Below are positions 34,104 to 45,616 of a stretch of DNA of 64,000 bases, piece by piece (the stretch's first letter is position 1; every line of letters begins with the position of its first letter). The notes under the pieces are model-generated. The model saw only the letters and a list, made by a program, of their open reading frames with translations. It searched no databases and was not told where the DNA came from. The position numbers and the translations under genes were made by a program. The stretch is from Incurvaria masculella (lineage: Eukaryota; Arthropoda; Insecta; Lepidoptera; Incurvariidae): assembly GCA_946894095.1 (NCBI GenBank), contig OX335642.1:569021-633020 (forward strand), given 5' to 3'.

Positions 34104-35705
34104 GTTGACTCAGCACTCTCACCTGCGGCGCATATTATGCACATCTCCAATGTATTTTCACGAAGCCGGATGCAGGAGCTTCTTCCTGACTACCCTGCCA
34201 ACTGCAAAATCGGTCGGCTTAACTAAGAGAACAAATACGACCCCGCCAAGCTGCTCCTAGGGGAAGCTGCTCGCGGGAAGGACGCCCAGACGAACTTTCT
34301 TACCAGCCAACAATAATATTTTTTTCATTGAGTACCTTGCAAACAAAATACAAGCTATATATCAAACGTAAATAAGTGATTAATCTTGATAGCTTGATTC
34401 ACAGGACAATTCAAATATAACGAATATATTTGGTGATTTGGATGACACAATAATTAACAATATCACGATATTTTCCCCGAGAGATAAATATAAAAAAATT
34501 AAGAATTCAACCTATCCTGAAACATTATTTTTTAATGATTATTGATTAATAAGTTCCAAGGCTATCGTATTTGAACTTGGAATGTTGAAATAATAAGGGG
34601 CTAATTAAGACTTGAAAATGTTCTTGTTGACTATAACCGGAACCAGCGAGATCATTGCCAAAAACAACAAACATCATTAAGATAAAGTATTTATAACTAA
34701 ACAAAAGATAAACAAGCACGCTTATTTCATGCTGACAGAAGATGTATCGCGTCGAAAATATGGCCGAATCACTAGGCAGAGTCACTAGGCGACACATCAC
34801 TCGCTTGGCAGATGCAGGGAGTATTGGACAGAAGACAAAACAACATCATAACAATAACAGCAGTCAAAATATTTAAGCTATGATGCCGAAAATTCTGTGT
34901 TACAACCTGCTTTATATGTTTTCGATTAAAGTTCGTTGAGTTGTTTGTCTTTTGACATTAATAAACATAGATTATTGAAGGTATAGAAGGGAGTTACTTT
35001 GTTCGCTTATCGGTCAGCTGGTTGACGCATTATTTTTAAGAGTGCTCACACATATGCACTGGGTCATTGAACCTGTCGTAATATTCACTTGTAACATTGT
35101 GTAAGTTGAGATCAGGCCAGGAAAATGAGAGGTTTGTCCTTATGGGTTCAAGATTGACTGAAGTATAGATAAATTGATGCATTATTAGTGAGGGGCAGCA
35201 AACATATTTGAATATTTAGAGAGTCATGCCATTTGTATCCCTTTTTTTTTTAGAAATTATTGATTAGATTGTTCGATCTGCTCAAAATTGGCATCGGCAG
35301 GTAAATAGTTCGCCATGTTCGTCGTCATGCATATTACACTAGATTTCCGCGTTAATAACAAATGCTAGGCGATAATGAGTAGCTAAGTTATAATTTATGG
35401 CATTATCACATTTTAAAAATGTGGTGTTTTGTCAATGACAAAATTCGCATAAGACTTGCGGGCCATTACGTCAGTTGGTTCCTAAACTTTATCAGCATTT
35501 TCAGTTGCAGTGATTACTTATTCTGAGATTCATAGATGTTACTCATGCAAAGTATGGTTTCCGACTGTCACATTCGACATTCGTTCCATTAAAATGATTT
35601 CAAAACCGATCCTGCTTAGCCAAGCACAAGTAATGTCGAAGAATGTCAGTATTAGTCGATCTGGGAGGCTACCATGATAAGTCAACCCACCGGGTGAATA
35701 GTATT
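34104..35705. other. Intron 2, AT-rich, no gene recognised
   Basis: No supported exon, RNA or repeat in about 1.6 kb. Confidence 0.45.
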
Positions 35706-35840
35706 TGAACAGGCAAGAGAGGTATTTCGTACCATGCTAACTGTCAAACGAAGTATTATTCGGCCAAGTGAACTGAAATTTACCAGTTAGCTTGGTACGA
35801 AATACAACTAAAATCAGATTTCATCACTCTTGCCCGTTCA
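35706..35840. mobile_element. Foldback repeat (family F), copy 2
   Basis: Carries TTTCGTACCATGCTAACTG, its inverted TTAGCTTGGTACGAAATAC, and GAACAGGCAAGAG / CTCTTGCCCGTTC outer ends, matching 32650-32808 with an outer-arm deletion. Confidence 0.6.
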
Positions 35841-35907
35841 CCTGCTATTCACTTTTAGTTATTTACCATTGTAACCCTCCTGGTCGTTTATGGCATGTTG
35901 CTGAGTA

Positions 35908-36530
35908 ATGTTTTGGCTAGTTGATTGTGAATCTCCAATTATTTTCGCCAGTTGTTGACAGCCAAAAATAACATGAACGACCACGTTCCATGTGTTCTTG
36001 GAAACGCAGATATCGACCGGCTCGCTCTCCATTATATCTTGTTCCGTGTAAGAATAATGTACTAATGGAAAACACAAACGATAAATAATATGTTTTGGAA
36101 TAGATGGACTGGACTCTGAGTCCTTCACAGAGACATCCCCGAATATGTGAAAATCCTTCATCGAGTTTTTTATTTCCCTTGCACCTGCAAACCTGGCAGG
36201 GATTTGGTTGCCTTACTTGCATGCTACCGACTCTAATAAGGTGCATTGAAAGAAGACACAAATCCAAGCGGCTTAACCTTACTGCCATGTTAAGATCAAA
36301 GGAACCATGATCTGAGAATTGAAATACAGGTTCTAATAGGAAGTCAATCAAACTTAAAGCCTGATCGTCAAGTTTACTTTACTTAATGCTATCGGATTTA
36401 ATGGCTTCCCCTCCCAGCAGCGGCGTGGTCGCGTTCGATAAACAAAAACAATATCGCAGAAGACTTTTCCGTTGAACATAAACATCAAGATACATAGGGC
36501 AAGGTGCAACAAGCAAAGGTTTCTGACTCT
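35908..36530 (-). repeat. Diverged dispersed block, also at 44003-45060
   Basis: GTTTTGGCTAGTTGATTGTG, AGTTGTTGACAGCxAAAAAT, TATATCTTGTTCCGT, and further on CCCAGCxGCGGTGGTC and TAGGGCAAGGT occur in the same order in both places with different spacing. The minus strand translates with shared short motifs (YTEQDI, CQQL, GDSQSTSQNI), but frames break. Probably an old unnamed transposable element. Bases 36531-36827 show nothing firm beyond a LINE-like scrap near 36640-36720. Confidence 0.5.
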
Positions 36531-36827
36531 GTCTGTTCTCGCATTTCTCGTTCTTCAGACAAGTACCAGAGGGGTCGTTCGGTCCGAAGAGTTACCTGTC
36601 CCGATTATCAGACCACGAACTGTTTTTTTCTGTCCAGCGGCACATGGCGCACGCCAAGACCTCCCAAAAAAGGCGCCCATGGGCTTTCGGAATTATACGG
36701 GGGCTGCAAAAACCATGCCGGTCCTTAGAACTACTTGTTCTTCTACTATGTCCTTACATATGGTTGAATTAAATTAATTAAAATTTTACCGTTATGTATA
36801 CTTTACCGTTATTACATTCATTTGAAG

Positions 36828-37115
36828 TTATTCAACGTCATCTACGCAACTTGGTTGATATTTCAATGATTGATGTCAAAATGCCTTTATGGCGTTGGAT
36901 TAATACGCGAAATCAGCGCCATCTATTAGATAGATAGGGGGAGGATTGTCCAGATTCGAATCTAATGGAGAAACTTGATGATTGACGAAATTTTGTGGAT
37001 AGCTCAGCGAGAGAGCTTGGTCAAAAATGTCGCAGGTTCAAATCCTGATTCAGACAAATGTCTAGACTAACATTTGCCTGATTAAAATATTTTGATCGAG
37101 ATGACGTTGAATAAC
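36828..37115. repeat. Inverted repeat enclosing a tRNA-like sequence
   Basis: GTTATTCAACGTCATC at 36828-36844 is mirrored exactly by GATGACGTTGAATAAC at about 37100-37115. Between them, 36994-37060 resembles a tRNA: an A box near TGGATAGCTCAGC and a perfect T arm CAGG-TTCAAAT-CCTG. The anticodon arm and acceptor stem pair poorly, so this is a tRNA-derived SINE head or a tRNA pseudogene. Confidence 0.5.
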
Positions 37116-38644
37116 CTCAGTAACTTTACTTATTCGAAATAAGCAAGTACTTAGATATTTTCAACTAATATATTTTTATGAATTATCCATTGGCACCCAT
37201 TCAACCGAATCTTCAAGAAATGTATCTTAATTTTTTTTATGTTAAACATAAAAAAACAAATGTGTAACATAAAAAAAATCTTACATTGTGTGTGATATTG
37301 ATTCAGTGGGGAGGGATGCCCTCTATGGGATAACTAATAATTCTCATATTAGTTATTGACTTTACTTTAACAACTTTATTTTTATATTTTTTGCTCCAAA
37401 ATTGACGCAACATTTAAATCCTGAACCATTGTCGCGAATGTGGTTCAGAAAATCCAGGGATAATTTTTGAGAAACAAATGCTTCCACAACCTGTAAGGAC
37501 TTGAAAGGCGAATTTCTGGCTCGAGGTATCATCGGACCATATTCTTCGAAAATAGGTTGGTCATGTCGCTATCTTTACAGGATAATCCATCTTTTCTATC
37601 ACAATTACTTCTTACATAAATGGGACAACCTATATTGAATGTGCGGGTACTTGCTTTACGATCGATTATAAATAAAAAGCACGTTCGCTGATTTAATTAA
37701 GTAAAAGTTGTTTATTGCACCTATTTATAGTGGTGTCGACGATGACTAGCGTCAAGTGCCCTATACCTAACTAAGACGATGGATACTTTAATTGCTGATG
37801 TGATAATGTTGAGTGATTAGGTGCGTATCTACGACGGCCTATGGTAAAACTTGATACGGACTCTTGATATTTTAATACAATTTTTATCCAAACGTTGGCA
37901 TTAATGGCTAAGGAAAAATAAACGTTAATGAAAACCTAAAAGATTTTTTATTACAAGAGTATGACTAAATTAGTACGAAATGAAAAATAATATGATGAGT
38001 CACATAGGATGATTGATGAGTCACAATTGATGATTAGAGTCACTAATCAGGTTGAAAATTGTTTGAAAATTCATCCTCTGTAATGTATCAACATATTTTG
38101 TTTTTGAAACTTGTCATCAAGTGTTGTGATAATAGGTAATATAGTTTAGATATTAAAATACATACGCTCGAAAAACATAACCCTCCTTCTTGCGCAGTCG
38201 GGTAATAAGCGTAAATCGCACCGATTGTAAAATATGAATGATGTGATACATGGGTGATATATTATGTTTCACTGTATTTGTTGAATGTGCATACAGATGA
38301 CTGAACGTATGAATAGTACGCTCGCGAAGGTTTTGGATCACATTTTACCGTGCTCCGCTCGGGTGAATGTCCAAAACTAAATTGATCATAGCGGTGCCGA
38401 GAACCTCAGCTAGTGATACGTAGTCCCCAAGACCAGCCTTGTGGGTATAGTATATGGAACAGCTATTACCACCAACGCTGTAAAATGTCATGGACCCTTA
38501 TTTTCTGACAGTGGTTGCCTATAGGTACGCTAACCCTCGCGCTAACCTTCTTAAACCAAACCCGCTGGGGGTACCAGAAGTGTTAGGTGCAGTAAATAAG
38601 ACATTGTTGTAAACGTAAATGAGCAGAATTTGTGTTGATTGCAG
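37116..38644. other. Intron 2, right part, no gene recognised
   Basis: AT-rich sequence. Small hairpins such as 37240-37290 (TATGTTAAACATA). No exon supported before 38645. Confidence 0.45.
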
Positions 38645-38791
38645 GAGGATCTTCTGGACTTGTGCCAACGGTGTGCCAAGCTCACCAAGTCCCCTCTCGC
38701 CATCCCCACGTGCTGCTCGGCAGACCTCAGCGCGAGGACATGGTGCTCTGACTTCGTATATTTCGGCAGAGGCTACGACGACGATGACTAG
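38645..38791 (+). CDS. Exon 3 of the putative secreted six-cysteine peptide precursor (mature domain and stop)
   Basis: The acceptor GTTGATTGCAG|GAG opens a phase-0 frame of 48 codons to TAG (38789-38791). With exons 1 and 2 the precursor is 97 residues. After removal of a 28-residue signal peptide, ~69 residues remain with six Cys in the pattern C-x9-C-x2-C-x12-C-C-x9-C (C46, C56, C59, C72, C73, C83), enough for three disulphides. This exon has LCQRCAKLTKS, PTCCSAD and WCSDFVYF, followed by Gly-Arg and an acidic tail of four Asp. The Gly-Arg after YF could be an amidation and cleavage signal. The size, signal peptide and Cys pattern suggest a peptide hormone, growth-factor-like or other secreted ligand. 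I do not recognise the family and assign no function. GC content is higher than in the flanking introns. Confidence 0.7.
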   Translation, partial: EDLLDLCQRCAKLTKSPLAIPTCCSADLSARTWCSDFVYFGRGYDDDD

Positions 38792-39047
38792 GGAACGAGC
38801 AGTCTCTGTTTCCAAGAAGAGGCTCATTGATCTATGATTTCCCGTCCCGTTGGTTGTCATTGGCAGCAAAATTTGTGTTTTGGAATTTAAAAGCCTTTAG
38901 TCTTTGATTTTTGCTTGTTCATTTCTCGGGATTAACCGTGTTTGTAATGATGTCAACGTGCAAGTGAATTGTCTGTATGTGTACCTCAAAGTCACTACTA
39001 CATAATTAAACTGTGTATGCGTACACGCCAAATACAACATTTACAAG
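38792..39047 (+). other. Probable 3' UTR and flank of the peptide gene
   Basis: No AATAAA was seen in the first 250 bp. The first clear AATAAA downstream is near 39240, inside the MITE at 39048-39348, so that insertion might supply the polyadenylation signal. Confidence 0.35.
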
Positions 39048-39348
39048 CAGTGGCGTAACTATACCATCTGGGGCTCGTGGAAAATTCTTTTGATGGGGCC
39101 CATGAATCTCTAAAAATTATTCAACATCTTTTTGGTTTAGGTTGGTTGAAATGCTAAACGATTAACTTGAAATTGTATTATGATCTTTTGTTGTCTCACT
39201 TTGGATTTTAAGCAGAATTTATAAAAATATACTTTTCAAATAAAATACTCAGGTACAATGAAAAAAATATTTTTGTTGGGCCGGGGCCCTCTTGGGTCGG
39301 GGGCCCGTGGCATTTTGCCAGCCCTGCTACCCTATTGTTACGCCACTG
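39048..39348. mobile_element. hAT-type MITE with 8-bp target duplication
   Basis: Termini CAGTGGCGTAAC and GTTACGCCACTG, 301 bp, flanked by TTTACAAG at 39040-39047 and 39349-39356. The 8-bp duplication and CAGTGG terminus are typical of hAT elements. Non-coding. Confidence 0.85.
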
Positions 39349-39356
39349 TTTACAAG

Positions 39357-40052
39357 TAACCCTTGCGATACGATATCGATATGGTATAATTCTTGATTCC
39401 TGCCAATTAGACTCTACAGTAAAGTATGATTCACTTCTGCAGTTTTTAAGTTTAACGATTTACGAAAGGCTATAATGTGTAAACAATATTTTTTCATTAA
39501 AATGTGTTTTAGTTTGCCAGTTATTCAGGTGATACAATAGTAGTAAATAGGACAATTTCTGATGTTATAGTCAAAATTATTAAGATATCCTACTTCGTAA
39601 AGTTGTTTCATAAATTAATCTTGAAGCTGTTAATTTTTCACATACATTTAGGTAAAATTTAACTTAAACTGGTGACATGGTTCTGTACTGACCTTGTTTC
39701 AAGTATGTTTTGTGCACTACCGAATGCTCAGTCTACCTACCTCTGTTTAAAAAACCGTGCGTGACGCTATTGACATAAACGTATGTGTGGTGTGATAATA
39801 TTTTATTGTTGTGGTGGTGTATGTATTATGCATATGATTGGAAATCCAAAGATGTGAGAAGAGTTTGTATGAAATAATTGATTTTGAGATTTATGCAGAG
39901 TTGAGTATGAGAGAGACACGAGAGAGAGAGAGTATGGAATAATTGAATGGATCGGTGACGATAGGCAATTGAATGTTAGAATATGTCGATTTGTGTGGAG
40001 TATGTCGATTTTGTGTTCGTATATCGATTTGCGAACTATGTTTGAGCAATTG
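39357..40052. other. No gene recognised
   Basis: AT-rich sequence with a GAGAGA stretch near 39910-39935 and CGATTT repeats near 39985-40030. Confidence 0.45.
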
Positions 40053-40400
40053 TCAGCCTCAGTGGCCCAGTGGCGCGACACTTCGGCGATCGCTCTCCGA
40101 AGTTAAGCAACGCTGGGTCCGGTCTGGTCTTGGATGGGTGACCATTCGACCGTTGAGAGAGGCTGGCCGTGGTTCGGATTCCACGTTAAGCTGTAGGTCC
40201 CCTTCCTTACTTACTAGGTGGTAGGGTTAATCCCGCCAGGGTTGGTACCATCGCATTGGATGAACGATGTTCAATGTAGCCGTGCAATACAAGGAAGGTA
40301 ACAAGGAAGGTCCTGGCATGGCACCTAGTTCCCATGTGGTGTGTTGGGCTAATACCATGACAGAACGTGTGGTATTAGCCATCCATGTCCAGTCACATAA
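40053..40400 (+). repeat. SINE, full length, with tRNA A-box plus 5S rRNA-like head
   Basis: Starts TCAGCCTCAGTGGCCCAGTGG (A-box-like). From 40096 to 40143 it closely resembles the internal promoter part of insect 5S rRNA: CCGAAGTTAAGCAACG, then GGTCTTGGATGGGTGACC. The body and tail (GGCTGGCCGTGGTTCGG ... GCCATCCATGTCCAG then A-rich) are those of the other SINE copies. RNA polymerase III transcription is expected. Confidence 0.85.
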
Positions 40401-41357
40401 AAAAATATATCTATTGACCTAAAAGATTATTAGAAAGATTAATACTTAGTTTGAATGGGTTTCGATTGTTCTCTTTAACCATGTAATAATTATGTCCAAT
40501 ACATGTTGTATAATTATTTAAAATCTTTGTATCCTTCACTTCCTAGATGGAAGGCTTAAGACCGGCCGATTTGATTTCAACACACAACTGGCTAATAATA
40601 AAATTTGCCAAATCCGAGTGCAGTGTACTGTCTGCGGTTGATAATTAAACAATAAACAATTGAAGAACGGCAAGAGAAGGGTCGAAATGGCAATTCAAAT
40701 TTGGCCGTGCATAGATAATAGGTAATGTTGGGTGACCGTTAATTTATTTATTTATTTATTTACTCTTTGATACATACATGTAAAGGGCGAGCTTATCGCT
40801 AAAAAGCAATATCGGTGGCCATTAAGCCAAATACACTTTGCTTATGGTTTCCTGATTTTAAAAAGATACGGCGCAGTTACAACCTGTATATTTTTATATA
40901 ATTGTCTTAATAACACAACTTTTTGACGATGTTGTAAAATAAAAATTAAGGGCACTAGATAATACAATTATAGTGAGATTGGAAATTCGTAGATTTTAAG
41001 GACGATGTGATAGAGCATTAACAAAAATTACTTACTTAAAGTAAACCACGGGTTCTCAAGACAAAGGCTGTGATTTAGGTGTAATTTGTATATAATTATT
41101 AAATTTGACTCAAAAATTGTGTTTTGTAAATAAAGTGAAGCGGTTTTTCAAGCAATTTTGTGCAATTATATTAAAACTTGTTTTAACCTTGAGAGTATCT
41201 TTTATTTATAAATATAAAAAATATTTGGACCGATGCGGGGGGAATTATTTCCTGAATATTATATAAGATCCCCATACAAACTTTCATTCTATATTTCAAC
41301 CCCTTCGAATTTAATTTTCTCCACAAAGAGTAGCCTACTTATGTCCTTCTCCAAGGA
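40401..41357. other. Non-coding, minor repeats
   Basis: Bases 40587-40665 (AAATCCGAGTGCAGTGTACTG) match 56590-56650, perhaps the 3' end of an element. (TTTA)n lies at 40742-40762. The remainder is AT-rich with no gene. Confidence 0.45.
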
Positions 41358-41584
41358 TCAGACTATATGTAATGTGATATGAATGTATGTATAATCGACC
41401 GTGAAGCAAGGGCATATTCATTATAGAAAGATCCCTGTAAAAATAACTACTTTACGAATATACTACCAGCAACATTAATGTGTTCTCGATTCACGGTGGA
41501 TTATACATACATAAATATCAAATACCTTGGAATATGCGACGTACTTGCTTAGTACGAAAAAGTATATTTACTTCAGACTACATG
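41358..41584. mobile_element. Foldback element with 12-bp flanking direct repeats, copy 2
   Basis: Same unit as 8072-8313: arms with TATAATCGACCGTGAAGC and its diverged complement, tail GCTTAGTACGAAAAAGTAT. Flanked by TCAGACTATATG (41358-41369) and TCAGACTACATG (41573-41584). It is inserted in another lepidopteran-type repeat (CCATACAAACTTTCA ... GTTAAAAAGCAACCGACAG). Confidence 0.75.
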
Positions 41585-41877
41585 CATACCGAAAATCATT
41601 AAAATTGGTTTATCGGTTTAGGAGTTAAAAAGCAACCGACAGACAGAGTCACTTTAGCATTTATAATTTTAGTATGAATTGAGCCCTAATCATTTTAGTC
41701 TATACATAACCTTGTTTACAAAATCTTTTTTTTTTTGGAGAAATTTAAGATTTACGGCCATACTAATAAATCTTAAATAAAAATAGTGAACTCCGTACAC
41801 ACCGTACGCACACCATGCATCGTTTTTGATAATTGCAACTTCTCGCACACATCTTCATAATTATGAAGCTTTGAGCG

Positions 41878-42280
41878 GCTCGTAGCCTAGTGGCGCGGGG
41901 ACTGGCCTAGCGTACCAGAGGCCCGGGTTCAATACCAACTTGCACCACTGTCTTTCTCTTTCAGAGTTCGTTAAGTGCATTTCGTCACGGATGCGAGCTG
42001 CTCCATGGTTCGGAATCCATGTAAAACTGGAGGTCCCCTTCCCCTACTAGTTGGTAGGGTTTAAGCCCGCCTGGGTTGGTACTATCGCATTGGATGAAAA
42101 GATGGTCGAAGCGGCAATGAAAAATTGTCCGTGTTTTCCATCCAGTTAAATGTAGCCGTGCTCATAAAGGGAAGGTTCTGGCATGGCACCTAATTCTTTC
42201 GGGAATGTGGTGCATTCGGCTAATATCATAACGGTAGTTGTGTGGTATTAGTCATCCATGTCAGGTCGCATAAAGAAAAT
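41878..42280 (+). repeat. SINE, full length, with complete tRNA-like head
   Basis: A box TAGCCTAGTGG (41883-41893) and B box GGTTCAATACC (41926-41936) have tRNA-like spacing. The 5S-like part is absent. The downstream body (GTTCGGAATCCATGTAAAAC, GAAGCGGCAATGAAAAATTG, tail GTATTAGTCATCCATG) is the same as in the 5S-headed copies. Confidence 0.85.
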
Positions 42281-44002
42281 CTAATAAATGCCCTTTGAAT
42301 GATTATTATTTCAGCGTGCTCGCTAATACATTTATAGTTTGTAACTTATAACTAAATCGTGACGAACGACACACACACCCGGAAAACATTTCCTGTTTGA
42401 TAAGCCTAAGCAACTCTAAGCAAAATTGGGGTTCCTTAAAATCTAAAAAAATATGCAAGGTAACCATCGTCGCCATAAAGTCCTGGAAATCGCGAATTCT
42501 CTTTAAAATTCTCCAGAATTCTCGCGCGACTTAGCTCTTGCCTTGATGATAATATTTGTTATTATTTAGTTAATAAGTACGGACTAAAAGTCCGTTGGTT
42601 TCCGATTGTGTGTTTAATTCAATAGGGTAAGAAAATCCCTTTTAACTTGAATTAAGTAAACTTCCTGGAATCAACTCTAGGTTGACCTCGTAATGAGCCT
42701 GAGAAAAGGTTCTAAGTTGACACCCCCCACATGACGAGCCAGGTCAATCAATGAACAAAGATCAGAGTCACGCAAATTAGCACTTCGAACAGCTGTTTTA
42801 TATAAAATACGAATAATCCTCCGCTTGAATTTTTTTTTACTTTTTTTTTATTTATTTAGTATTTGTTCCATGTTAATGTTTCCAAGGACCCTGTGCCACC
42901 CCAGACATTGCCATTGCCAATGCTTAAATGAATACAACGATTTGCTTAAACTGACTGAGTTGGAGTTACGACCAGCGATTGCTTAAACTGACTGAGTAGT
43001 AATAACACTCTTTCACAAGCTCACACACCCTCACACATCCCCGTCACAGGGTTGCGTCCATTAACCTGTGACGGGGAAAAAACCAGCGTCGCCGGATTTC
43101 TGCAGCAAGCTGCAACTATCGTAAGCGCGAAGCATCGCTGAGTCACAAGCCTTTTCTTACTCAAGGTACTTCTGTTTTATACAAATAAGTTCTCATCTAC
43201 CTGTACTCTACAGAATAAATTATTTTTCTATGGTCGCGGTAGTATATATGTGCCCATAAAGTCTGATATAGGGGCCAATGATTTCTTGAAAAACTCAAAC
43301 CTTCTGTCCTGTCCCTGAAGCTACTATGCGGCGAGACTAAGTTCAAAAAATATATTTCAAATCTAAGTCGACGTTGAAAAAAATGCCCGGGAAGTTTTTT
43401 CTTCGCTGTGATTGTTGAACTGGCTAATGATGAGAGGTTGAAGGGATGCTGCGAAACGGAGTCATCTAGAAGTCAAATTCATCCTACTCTTAAGAAAACA
43501 ATTGAATCCTGGAGGTTTTGGTTTTAGAACTACATAACACTGAATAAGACTTACAGGAGGGCATTGTCCCGCATCGAGCACTTACTTGCCACCTAAGAAT
43601 GCACTCGTTTTATCGCATTATTAAGATTAATCAATATCTCAGGATATTGGCCGATCCGGTCTAGTAGGCAGAACTTTCGGTATTGAGCTACGAGCCGCCT
43701 GAGCCTATAAACAGGTATGTGGAGAGGTGGTCTTAAAAACAGTGACGAATGCCTTGATTACGGACTGAATTAGAAATAGAATTTATGGACGCGAGAGGTT
43801 AGTTTGCTGGTCCAAGTCAACCCTTGATATATTTATTTACTATCAGGTAGTTATTTGTACAGCTTTGTTCTTTTAATTAATATATCCTATTATCGCTTCA
43901 CGGTGTCTTCTATCGATACATTCATATTTGTTTTAGCGATGGTTTTTCGCTTTTCTCCTCTTATGCTTCGCTTTGTCGATCGGGTCATATTTGAAGACGT
44001 AT
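42281..44002. other. No gene recognised
   Basis: A strong hairpin at 43038-43076 (CCCCGTCACAGG / CCTGTGACGGGG). GCTTAAACTGACTGAGT occurs twice near 42945-42998. Nothing else is supported. Confidence 0.45.
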
Positions 44003-45060
44003 TAATGTTTTGGCTAGTTGATTGTGAATCTCCATTAACGTTGTGCAGTTGTTGACAGCTAAAAATAACCTGACCGGCCACGTCACCCGCATACTGGGTA
44101 AGGCAGATATTGACCGAACCTTCGATATATCTTGTTCCGTATAAAAATAATTCACTTCTGGAAAAGATAAACGAAGCATTGACCTTCTCTATTTGTTTCG
44201 GAACACGGGGACTACTGAATCCTGGACATAGAAATAATTAATATTATTTTTTCTCTTAATAAGAGAAAAAATAATATTAATTTGAGATATCCTCCATGCA
44301 GTTCCGTGTCTTTCCTGGTAGTATGGGTACATGTACCCATGCTGAGATTGCTGTCTTACTTACTTGTGTATTACCGAGTTATAAGAGTTACCGAGAATTG
44401 TAAGGCACCCTATGCCTTACATTTTTTTCACCAAGCCAAGCGGCTCGAACCTATTGCCAAGCAAAAGAACCACGGTGCATTTTTTTATGTAACTGGAAAT
44501 GGATGGCTAATGCCAGAATGAACGTCAAATATTAGCCTAGCACACCACATGGGAACTCGGTGCCATGCCAGGACCTTCCTTATATTGCTCGGCTAAATTT
44601 AACTGGATGGAAAACACGGACAATTTTTATTGCCGCACCAACCCGGGCGAGAATTACCCTACATAGTAAGGAAGGGGAGCCACGGCCAGCCTCAACGGTT
44701 GAAACTGGTCATCCATCCAGAGCCCAACCGCGCTTAGAGGTGCTTACATAGCTTATCGAGTCGCAAGGCGTCGCACCACTGGGCTACCGAGGCTGAATTT
44801 TATTGGAAGGAAGTTTCTGATCGGAAGCAAATCATCGTCATGGAACTTAAAGTAATTAACAATTTGGACGTCAAGTTGAAAGTCTCAGGTTGAAGGTCAT
44901 CGGATGAAATGAATGCAGCTCCCAGCGGCGTGGTCTCAGTTGATAAACAAGAGCCGTATCGCAGGAAACGGTTGCGGTAAACACATACATCATCAACACA
45001 GCAGATAGGGCAAGGTACAGGCACGGTTCCTGACTCTGTTGTCAAACTTGATCGCGGAAC
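44003..45060 (-). repeat. Diverged dispersed block, second copy (interrupted)
   Basis: Blocks 44003-44180 and about 44880-45060 match 35908-36090 and 36350-36530. Between them are a 22-bp perfect palindrome (44234-44281, ATTAATATTATTTTTTCTC mirrored) and an antisense SINE (44478-44796). Minus-strand translation shares YTEQDI and GDSQSTSQNI with the other copy. Confidence 0.5.
44478..44796 (-). repeat. SINE, near full length, 5S-like head, antisense
   Basis: Read on the minus strand: GCCTCGGTAGCCCAGTGGTG (A-box-like), a diverged 5S-like region ending CTGGATGGATGACC, then the common body and tail. Same subfamily as 29095-29445. Confidence 0.8.
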
Positions 45061-45258
45061 CCCACAGTGATGCCTTGAGTTCATACACTTGCTTTAGACC
45101 TTTTCATTTCAATAATCTTCTATCATAGATAAAATGCCATCTAGCGCGCTTATATGAGACCCTCTATCTCCAATTTTCAAATAAATAACTAAACCAATAT
45201 GCCTCACACAAACATAGTCGTTGACGTATTGAAGATTTTGTGTGGGTGGGAACTGAGT

Positions 45259-45616
45259 GGTCAGTCTGAGTTCTCACCTAAATTGGCGTTTACGGCAAAC
45301 CGATCGACTGGCGTTTTCCGAAAAAACGTCAAACTCCATACTAGTTGTTACTAGATATTCTGTGGTTTTACTTCTTTAAGCTGTTAAAGTCAAACTCGGA
45401 CTTCCGATTTGTATGAAAACGTGGAGTCGACGTAAACGGCAACGTCGACGTATTTACGGCAACGTTAAGTAAGCTGTCAAATCCAACTCGGACTCGCAAA
45501 TGTTAGTTCGCTTAACGCCCACTGCGCGCGCTCTTCAATTTCCCCATACATTTTAAAACGCCAGCCGATCGGTATGGCGTAAACGCCAATTTAGGTGACA
45601 ACTGAGACTACCGGCT
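45259..45616. mobile_element. MITE family A, copy 3
   Basis: GGTCAGTCTGAGTTCTCACC at the left, GGTGACAACTGAGACTACC at the right, same interior as copies 1 and 2. It is followed at once by a solo end (CATGGAGGTGAAGAAAT, about 45623) of the transposon at 16779-19047. Confidence 0.85.

Noticed and set aside
36994..37060. Functional tRNA gene
   Set aside because: The T arm is perfect but acceptor and anticodon stems pair poorly; more likely a SINE head or pseudogene.
38619..38837. 72-codon plus-strand frame starting MSRICVDCRR
   Set aside because: It is an alternative frame over exon 3 of the peptide gene; it crosses the acceptor and has no signal peptide or partner exon.
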